A DNA stretch of 10,808 bases from Methanolinea sp. SDB (GTDB lineage: Archaea; Halobacteriota; Methanomicrobia; Methanomicrobiales; Methanospirillaceae), in the NCBI GenBank assembly GCA_001412335.1, contig LKUF01000053.1, forward strand, positions 1-10,808, read 5' to 3'. Within the stretch, counting starts at the first letter, position 1, and each line of letters opens with the position of its first letter. Below are positions 6,209 to 10,808 of this stretch, one piece after another. The notes beneath the pieces are model-generated. The model was not told where the DNA came from, made no database searches, and saw only the letters and a program-made list of their open reading frames with translations. Position numbers and translations under genes: made by a program.

Positions 6209-8233
6209 TTAGATCAGGAAGAGTGGCGCAAAGACCACTGCGACGATCGACATCAGTTTGAGGAGGATGTTCAATGCCGGCCCGGCCGTGTCCTTGAATG
6301 GATCTCCCACTGTGTCTCCCGTGACTGCCGCCTTGTGCGCTGGTGATCCCTTTCCGCCGGCATGGCCCTGCTCGATATATTTCTTGGCATTGTCCCATGC
6401 TCCACCTGAATTGGCCATCATAATTGCAAGCACGAAACCGCTCGAGATAGAACCGGCAAGCAGACCGGCAAGCGCGGCTTTGCCAAGCAGGATCCCGATG
6501 ATCAGCGGCGACCCTATCGCCAGGATACCGGGCAGGATCATCTGGCGGATTGCTGCGTTTGTCGATATTGTGATACAGGCCTCATAGTCGGGCTCGGCCT
6601 TGCCTTCCATCAGGCCAGGGATCTCTTTGAACTGGCGGCGGACTTCATCGACGATGAATCCTGCTGCCTTGCCGACTGCTGTCATTGCGAAACTGGAGAA
6701 GAGGAACGGGAGCATGGCACCGATGAGGATACCCACAAAGACCGTGGGGTCAAGCATATTCACGATATCGAGCTGCACGTTCTGGGAATATGCCGCGAAG
6801 AGACCGAGCGCCGTCAGGGCGGCACCGCCGATTGCAAAACCTTTCCCGATTGCTGCCGTGGTGTTGCCAACCGAATCGAGAGTATCGGTGATCTGGCGGA
6901 CACCGGGTTCCTGGTGCGACATCTCGGCAATTCCTCCGGCGTTGTCAGCCACCGGGCCATACGCGTCCACGGAAAGAGTGATGCCGAGGGTTGCAAGCAT
7001 CCCGACTCCTGCAATGGCTATGCCATAGAGTCCTGCCTGGTTGGCTGCGAGAAGGATGGCTGCGGCAATGATCAGGACCGGGATGAAAGTGCTCTCCATA
7101 CCCTTGGCCAGTCCGGCGATAATATCGGTTGCCGCACCTGTTTCACAGGATTTCACGATTGCCAGTGTCGGGCTCCGTTCGTATGATGTATAGTGCTCGG
7201 TGATCAGCCCGATAAGGAATCCTGCCACCAGACCACCGATGGTCGCTACAAAGACTCCGATGAACTGGGGCCCAAGCAACATGTTCACCAGGTAGTACGC
7301 GGCAAAAACGGTGATTATGAGGCTTGCAAAGGTCCCGATGTTGAAGGCCTTGTGTATCGCCCCGCTCTCGTTTTTGTTGGTCCGTACCAAAAACGACCCA
7401 AGGATTGATGCGATGATACCTGCTGCAGCGATGAAGAGGGGCAGGAGAACCAGGTTGATGATGGATACACCGGTGAACTGCGCTGCTGCAGCGGCGCTCA
7501 CCCCGATGAGCATTGTTGCAACCATCGCACCGACATATGACTCGTACAGGTCTGCTCCCATGCCGGCGATGTCGCCGACGTTGTCTCCCACATTGTCAGC
7601 AATGACCGCAGGGTTGCGGGGGTCATCTTCAGGAATGCCCGCCTCAACTTTGCCCACGAGGTCGGCACCCACATCGGCCGCCTTGGTAAAGATACCTCCG
7701 CCGACACGTGCAAAAAGAGCAATAGAGCTGGCGCCGAGTGAGAACCCGGAGATGACATTCACACTGGCAGCAAGATCCAGTGTACTGAAGGTGCTTACCA
7801 CGTAGAGGAGCACCGAGAGTCCGAAAAGACCAAGCCCGACAACAGACAGGCCCATAACCATCCCGCTGGAGAATGAGACCTTGAATGCAGCCGCCATGCC
7901 CTGGCGGGCAGCATTCGTGGTCCTGACATTTGCGCGGGTGGCAGAATTCATGCCGATGAATCCGGCTGTTGCCGAAAGAATCGCACCGACAAGGAAACAG
8001 CCTGCGGTAAGCGGATTGATGACGGCTGTGAGCACAATGGCAAGCGCAACGACAAAAACCGCAATATACATGTATTGCCGTTTCAGGTAGACCATCGCAC
8101 CGAGATGGATCGCCAAGGCGATCTTCTGCATTACTTCGGTCCCCGTGCCCTCTCTTTTCATTTTCATGTAAGAGATGCCTGCAAAAAGCAGTCCAACCAG
8201 GGCACAGATTGGAACAATAACAAAGAGATCCAT
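6209..8233 (-). CDS. hppA: Membrane-bound pyrophosphatase, predicted K+-dependent and Na+-pumping
   Basis: A polytopic membrane enzyme that couples pyrophosphate hydrolysis to Na+ or H+ export. From the ATG at 8231-8233 it has 674 residues, the usual length for about 16 helices. The three pyrophosphate-binding loops are visible: DVGADLVGKVEAGIPEDDPR (187-206) running into DNVGDNVGD (213-221), DAYGPVADNAGGIAEMS (423-439), and DTVGDPFKDTAGPALN (640-655). GNTTAAIGKG (456-465) has Ala and Gly at the two positions that are Lys and Thr in K+-independent enzymes, so it should need K+. Glu231 in ADLYESYVG sits at the helix 6 place typical of Na+-pumping members. The start is set by CTCCC (plus strand, 8244-8248; GGGAG in the message) 10 bases upstream; the frame stays open upstream to 8455, but that part does not look like the family. 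It is downstream of the PolD gene on the same strand. Confidence 0.95.
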   Translation of the reverse strand: MDLFVIVPICALVGLLFAGISYMKMKREGTGTEVMQKIALAIHLGAMVYLKRQYMYIAVFVVALAIVLTAVINPLTAGCFLVGAILSATAGFIGMNSATRANVRTTNAARQGMAAAFKVSFSSGMVMGLSVVGLGLFGLSVLLYVVSTFSTLDLAASVNVISGFSLGASSIALFARVGGGIFTKAADVGADLVGKVEAGIPEDDPRNPAVIADNVGDNVGDIAGMGADLYESYVGAMVATMLIGVSAAAAAQFTGVSIINLVLLPLFIAAAGIIASILGSFLVRTNKNESGAIHKAFNIGTFASLIITVFAAYYLVNMLLGPQFIGVFVATIGGLVAGFLIGLITEHYTSYERSPTLAIVKSCETGAATDIIAGLAKGMESTFIPVLIIAAAILLAANQAGLYGIAIAGVGMLATLGITLSVDAYGPVADNAGGIAEMSHQEPGVRQITDTLDSVGNTTAAIGKGFAIGGAALTALGLFAAYSQNVQLDIVNMLDPTVFVGILIGAMLPFLFSSFAMTAVGKAAGFIVDEVRRQFKEIPGLMEGKAEPDYEACITISTNAAIRQMILPGILAIGSPLIIGILLGKAALAGLLAGSISSGFVLAIMMANSGGAWDNAKKYIEQGHAGGKGSPAHKAAVTGDTVGDPFKDTAGPALNILLKLMSIVAVVFAPLFLI

Positions 8234-8275
8234 GTGTAAAATACTCCCGGGAGCTTCATTCTGGGAAACCCCCTG

Positions 8276-8315
8276 ATGTTTATCCAAGATCATTTTATGC
8301 CCGGGGCATAAAAAA
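8276..8315 (-). promoter_or_regulatory. polD small-subunit terminator and hppA promoter region
   Basis: In the 92-base gap between the two minus-strand genes, the message strand reads T6 (plus-strand A-run 8310-8315) soon after the PolD stop, a likely terminator. It runs into an inverted repeat with 10-base arms TTTTATGCCC and GGGCATAAAA around one G (8293-8313). CATAAAAT (8292-8299 reversed) and GGATAAAC (8278-8285 reversed) are TATA candidates for hppA, giving leaders of roughly 20-35 bases that would include the Shine-Dalgarno at 8244-8248. Confidence 0.45.
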
Positions 8316-8325
8316 CAGGTGTATT

Positions 8326-9723
8326 CTAATTGAAGTCCAAAACCTCGGGAACGAGGCTCTGGAGATCGAGGGATATGGCCATTCCAGGTGTTGGGTGTAT
8401 ATTCATCTGTTTCTGGAAGGACGTCTGTGACTGCCAGGTTCCGGAATTTACGCACAGAATACCCCGGTATTCAGCGATTCCCATGATATGGATATGCCCG
8501 GTATGCAGTACCTCGGGAATCGGGTCTATTATGAGATTATCCTCGCGGCCAGCGGCGATGGGTGTCCGTTTCCCGTAAATCGGTGCAAGATGGCGCCGCT
8601 GAAGCATACCGATCATCATCGGTGCGGAGTTTTCGTATGATGCACCCGGGATCATGCTGATCATGTCATCGATGGAGCGCCCATGGTACATCTGTATACG
8701 GACGCCCTGGAGATTTACAATTGCCGGGTTTTCGACGAGTATGCAGTTTTTCGGGAATCTTTCCGAGAATTCGGGTGGAATGACAGGCTGCGGCTCGGCA
8801 TTCCTGACCACATCGTGATTCCCCGGTGAGATAACGATCTGTAAGTGCGAGGGGAGGTCTCTCATCATGTCAGCAAAGACATCGTACTGTTCGTAGATGT
8901 TTCGTATGGTGAGTTCATGTTCCTGGCCGGGATAGACGCCGATACCATCGACGAGATCCCCTGCGATGAGCAGGTACGATGCATCCGAATCATCGAGCCA
9001 GTCTGAAAATCGTTTCCAGGCCTCTTCCTGGAAGGTATCGCTTCCCACATGCGTATCAGAGATGAGGATTGCCTTTCCCGGATCTTTGGAACGATAGGGT
9101 GCATGGTTGATCGGGACGTCGGGCCGGAAGATCTGATCAGCAAAGAAGATCCTCCCGTCACCGGACAGGGTGCCCCGGACGCCAATCACTTCGTCAGATA
9201 TAAGTGTCTCGGCTTCCTCGAATCCCGGCCGTTCCTTGTTGAAAAGGACAGAGATATTTCCTGTCGTATCTTCGAGTTCGGCCATGCGGTGGCCGTTTGT
9301 GGTGGTCCGGACATCCATCACGATGCCGAGTACGGAACAGGTCTCCTGCCTGTACCTGCCGGATTTATGCAGTCCCTCGATCGGGATAGGGTCACAACGG
9401 TTCCGAACCAGGGCGCCCAGTCTGTTGTACCGGTCACGGAAATACTGGGCATAGTCCTGGATGCTCGAGATGCTCCCGGAACTTCCGGCAACGCCCCGTA
9501 TAACCTCGCACGGACTGTCCGACAAAAACCTGCTCCCGTCCCTGTCCGGTGTGACACCAGGGATGTGGCGAACCGAAACCACCACCGTATCACCGGGAAG
9601 GCTGGAGATGATGCGATCGATGAGCCCTGGATCGTCTTTTTCCGAAAGGTACCTGACCACGTCAGGGTGGACATGCATCTTGGTGTCAAGGAATCGCTGC
9701 ACTATTGTCTGCGCATCGAGCAT
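8326..9723 (-). CDS. polB: DNA polymerase D small subunit (DP1)
   Basis: The small subunit of the archaeal replicative family D polymerase, carrying the 3'-5' proofreading nuclease. It pairs with the DP2 catalytic subunit, which is not in the window. The 465 residues show an N-terminal helical region (about 1-45), an OB-fold (about 125-205, VLGIVMDVRTTTNGHRMAEL onward), then a calcineurin-like phosphoesterase domain (about 217-455). The metal-binding motifs are all present: SDTH (222-225), GDLVDG (255-260), GNHD (301-304), YHGRS (346-350) and HTGHIH (407-412), so the nuclease should be active. The linker between the N-terminal region and the OB-fold is short compared with DP1 of 600 or more residues. 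The start ATG at 9721-9723 lies shortly after a TATA-like inverted repeat, suggesting a short leader or leaderless message. The symbol polB is commonly used for this subunit in archaeal genomes, not for family B polymerases. Confidence 0.93.
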   Translation of the reverse strand: MLDAQTIVQRFLDTKMHVHPDVVRYLSEKDDPGLIDRIISSLPGDTVVVSVRHIPGVTPDRDGSRFLSDSPCEVIRGVAGSSGSISSIQDYAQYFRDRYNRLGALVRNRCDPIPIEGLHKSGRYRQETCSVLGIVMDVRTTTNGHRMAELEDTTGNISVLFNKERPGFEEAETLISDEVIGVRGTLSGDGRIFFADQIFRPDVPINHAPYRSKDPGKAILISDTHVGSDTFQEEAWKRFSDWLDDSDASYLLIAGDLVDGIGVYPGQEHELTIRNIYEQYDVFADMMRDLPSHLQIVISPGNHDVVRNAEPQPVIPPEFSERFPKNCILVENPAIVNLQGVRIQMYHGRSIDDMISMIPGASYENSAPMMIGMLQRRHLAPIYGKRTPIAAGREDNLIIDPIPEVLHTGHIHIMGIAEYRGILCVNSGTWQSQTSFQKQMNIHPTPGMAISLDLQSLVPEVLDFN

Positions 9724-9747
9724 TGATCATACATTATCACGAGACTG

Positions 9748-9764
9748 GATAAAAGAATTTTATC
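9748..9764 (-). promoter_or_regulatory. Inverted repeat at the probable polD small-subunit TATA box
   Basis: GATAAAA, a 3-base spacer and TTTTATC form a perfect inverted repeat 24-41 bases upstream of the DP1 ATG. This is the expected TATA place for a leaderless or near-leaderless message. It is symmetric, so it could also be read on the plus strand, but a start there would be far from the next plus-strand gene. Confidence 0.45.
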
Positions 9765-9814
9765 TGCACACACCCGCACCCCTGGCCCCGACATCAATCT
9801 CCCAGAGGAATCCC

Positions 9815-9822
9815 TTATAAAT
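9815..9822 (+). promoter_or_regulatory. TATA box for the signal peptidase gene
   Basis: TTATAAAT lies 29-36 bases before the ATG at 9851. A start about 25 bases downstream leaves a leader of roughly 5-10 bases. There is no Shine-Dalgarno before the ATG, consistent with a near-leaderless message. Confidence 0.6.
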
Positions 9823-9850
9823 CGTGCAGTTCAATATACAAAGTTATAAA

Positions 9851-10564
9851 ATGTCGGTATCAGGCGCGGAAAAAAAGGGTCCTTCACTGCTTGAGAAGTT
9901 CCGCACAAGCGAGAACAAATGGGTCTCCTGGGCCCGGGAACTTGCTGTCGTAGCCATCGTGGTCGGAGCGATAGCACTCGGCCTTTTCCTTATATCTGGA
10001 ACATGGCCCGCTGTCGTGACCATCGAATCTGAGAGCATGGTTCCCCACATGAATGTCGGGGACCTCGTCTTTGTGGTAAGTGCCGACAGGTATGGGGATC
10101 TCCAGACCTGGAAGGAGGGTCAGGAGACCGGATATATGAAATTCGAGGATTATGGGGACGTCATCATCTATAAACCAAACGGGGCCACCAGCGTGCACCC
10201 CATCATCCACAGGGCGATGGTCTGGGCAGAAGAAGGGCAGACTTTCCAGGTCACAACCGGGAACCTGAATTATTCGTATACCGCCCCTCATGCGGGTTAT
10301 ATCACCAAGGGCGACAACAATGCCGTGATAGACCAGACCGGCTGGGAGAGCGGATACCGGGGACTCGGCCCGCTGGAACCTGTCAGGGATGAATGGCTCG
10401 TCGGAAAAGCCCTTTTTGCGATACCGCTTCTTGGCTATCTCCCCCTGCACATCGTCCCTGTGGCAATCATCCTGATCGCGGCGATGTTTCTCTATGAATA
10501 CTACATCGACCGGAAGAAGAGCGCCGGCAATAAACCCGGAAAGAAACAGAAGAAGAAGAAATAG
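9851..10564 (+). CDS. Archaeal signal peptidase I
   Basis: The membrane serine protease that removes signal peptides from exported proteins. From ATG 9851 it has 237 residues. Helix 1 is about 31-57, with a charged cytoplasmic N-terminus. The outside catalytic domain starts at ESESMVPHMNVGDLVFV (59-75) with Ser62 as nucleophile. His120 in VHPIIHRAM replaces the bacterial general-base lysine, and KGDNN (153-157) holds Asp155, the expected third residue, with Asp161 just after; this is the archaeal/ER (S26B) pattern. A second helix spans about 187-215 and is followed by a cytoplasmic tail ending KKQKKKK. The frame is open to a GTG at 9824, but that codon lies almost on the TATA box and so is not a likely start. 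The cofH gene follows after 6 bases, on the same strand. Confidence 0.92.
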   Translation: MSVSGAEKKGPSLLEKFRTSENKWVSWARELAVVAIVVGAIALGLFLISGTWPAVVTIESESMVPHMNVGDLVFVVSADRYGDLQTWKEGQETGYMKFEDYGDVIIYKPNGATSVHPIIHRAMVWAEEGQTFQVTTGNLNYSYTAPHAGYITKGDNNAVIDQTGWESGYRGLGPLEPVRDEWLVGKALFAIPLLGYLPLHIVPVAIILIAAMFLYEYYIDRKKSAGNKPGKKQKKKK

Positions 10565-10570
10565 TCGCAC

Positions 10571-10808
10571 ATGGATCGGAAACAACTGCTCAGGGACGTC
10601 CTCACGGGCCACCGGCTCACCGAGGGCGAGGCCCTATCGCTCATGTCGGTAAAAGATCGGGGCGTCTTTGACATATGTTCGGCAGCGGACGAGATTCGCG
10701 AGGTTCGGGCGGGTGATACCGTCACCTATGTTCGAAACCAGAACATCCACGTCACCAACATCTGTAAGAACCTCTGTGGTTTCTGCGGTTTCGGGAGGAG
10801 AGCAGGTG
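10571..10808 (+). CDS. cofH: FO synthase subunit CofH-like radical SAM protein, N-terminal fragment
   Basis: The first 79 codons of a radical SAM enzyme, running off the right end. After a helical N-terminus with LTEGEALSLMS (16-26) comes GDTVTYVRNQNIHVTNICKN, then LCGFCGFGRRAG. The cysteines Cys67, Cys71 and Cys74 form the CX3CX2C motif that binds the 4Fe-4S cluster. The helical lead-in and the VTYVxNxNI-TNIC pattern match CofH, which joins a tyrosine-derived radical to the flavin precursor with CofG to make the deazaflavin FO of coenzyme F420. CofG lacks this N-terminal segment. Related radical SAM enzymes such as MqnE or MqnC share the motif, so the call rests on pattern and on the methanogen context. 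Spacing of 6 bases after the signal peptidase suggests a shared transcript. Confidence 0.8.
   Translation, partial: MDRKQLLRDVLTGHRLTEGEALSLMSVKDRGVFDICSAADEIREVRAGDTVTYVRNQNIHVTNICKNLCGFCGFGRRAG

Noticed and set aside
8244..8253. CTCCCGGGAG palindrome as a hairpin hiding the hppA Shine-Dalgarno
   Set aside because: The palindrome has no loop, so it cannot fold on itself as a stable hairpin; it most likely just contains the Shine-Dalgarno.
8234..8455. In-frame 74-residue N-terminal extension of hppA
   Set aside because: It overlaps the 3' end of the PolD gene, has no helix or family similarity, and the ATG at 8233 has a Shine-Dalgarno and starts the usual first membrane helix.
9884..10612. 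242-codon open frame antisense to the signal peptidase
   Set aside because: It spans the signal peptidase and part of cofH in antisense; no promoter, Shine-Dalgarno or family motif supports it.
1..10808. CRISPR arrays, insertion sequences, tRNA genes, defence genes
   Set aside because: I looked for direct repeat arrays, transposase-like frames, tRNA-like cloverleaf segments and toxin, nuclease or methylase genes and saw none; all larger reading frames are core metabolic or replication genes.

Overview
The window looks like an ordinary core-chromosome segment of a methanogenic archaeon, most likely of the order Methanomicrobiales; I cannot fix the genus. The archaeal signs are the C-terminus of an Orc1/Cdc6 initiator, the small subunit (DP1) of the archaeal DNA polymerase D, a short archaeal-type adenylosuccinate synthetase, an archaeal (Ser-His-Asp) signal peptidase I, TATA-box promoters with short leaders, and the start of a CofH-like radical SAM protein of coenzyme F420 synthesis. 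A membrane pyrophosphatase and an anaerobic-type CbiB fit a methanogen. I see no mobile element, CRISPR array, tRNA, rRNA or defence island.

Layout. Positions 1-1901 (+): the end of orc1/cdc6, an Lrp/AsnC regulator with its Shine-Dalgarno sequence on the orc1 stop codon, and a class I/II aminotransferase with its Shine-Dalgarno sequence on the regulator's stop codon. Positions 1960-2268 (+): a two-helix DUF4405-like membrane protein with three histidines. Positions 2362-3551 (+): purA and a Trm112-like zinc protein, overlapping by ATGA. Positions 3665-6064 (+): cbiB, pdxS and pdxT, each overlapping the next, joining a cobalamin step to the whole DXP-independent pyridoxal phosphate synthase. 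Positions 6065-6208: a convergent intergenic region with T-rich terminators for the plus-strand operon and a stem plus T-tract for the minus-strand gene. Positions 6209-8233 (-): membrane pyrophosphatase; its residues predict a K+-dependent, Na+-pumping enzyme. Positions 8326-9723 (-): PolD small subunit. From 9851 (+): signal peptidase I, then from 10571 the first 79 codons of cofH, running off the window.

How the genes fit together. orc1 and the PolD small subunit within 10 kb suggests an origin-proximal replication neighbourhood, though the origin itself would lie outside, upstream of orc1. The Lrp regulator probably controls its aminotransferase partner. PdxS and PdxT together make the PLP that such an aminotransferase uses, and also the PLP used by the threonine-phosphate decarboxylase that feeds CbiB.

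No clearly new biological system is visible. The points most worth a second look are small: a three-codon reading frame abutting the purA start, inverted repeats placed at the polD and hppA promoters or terminators, the predicted ion specificity of HppA, the cbiB-pdxS-pdxT coupling, and the histidine-bearing DUF4405 protein.
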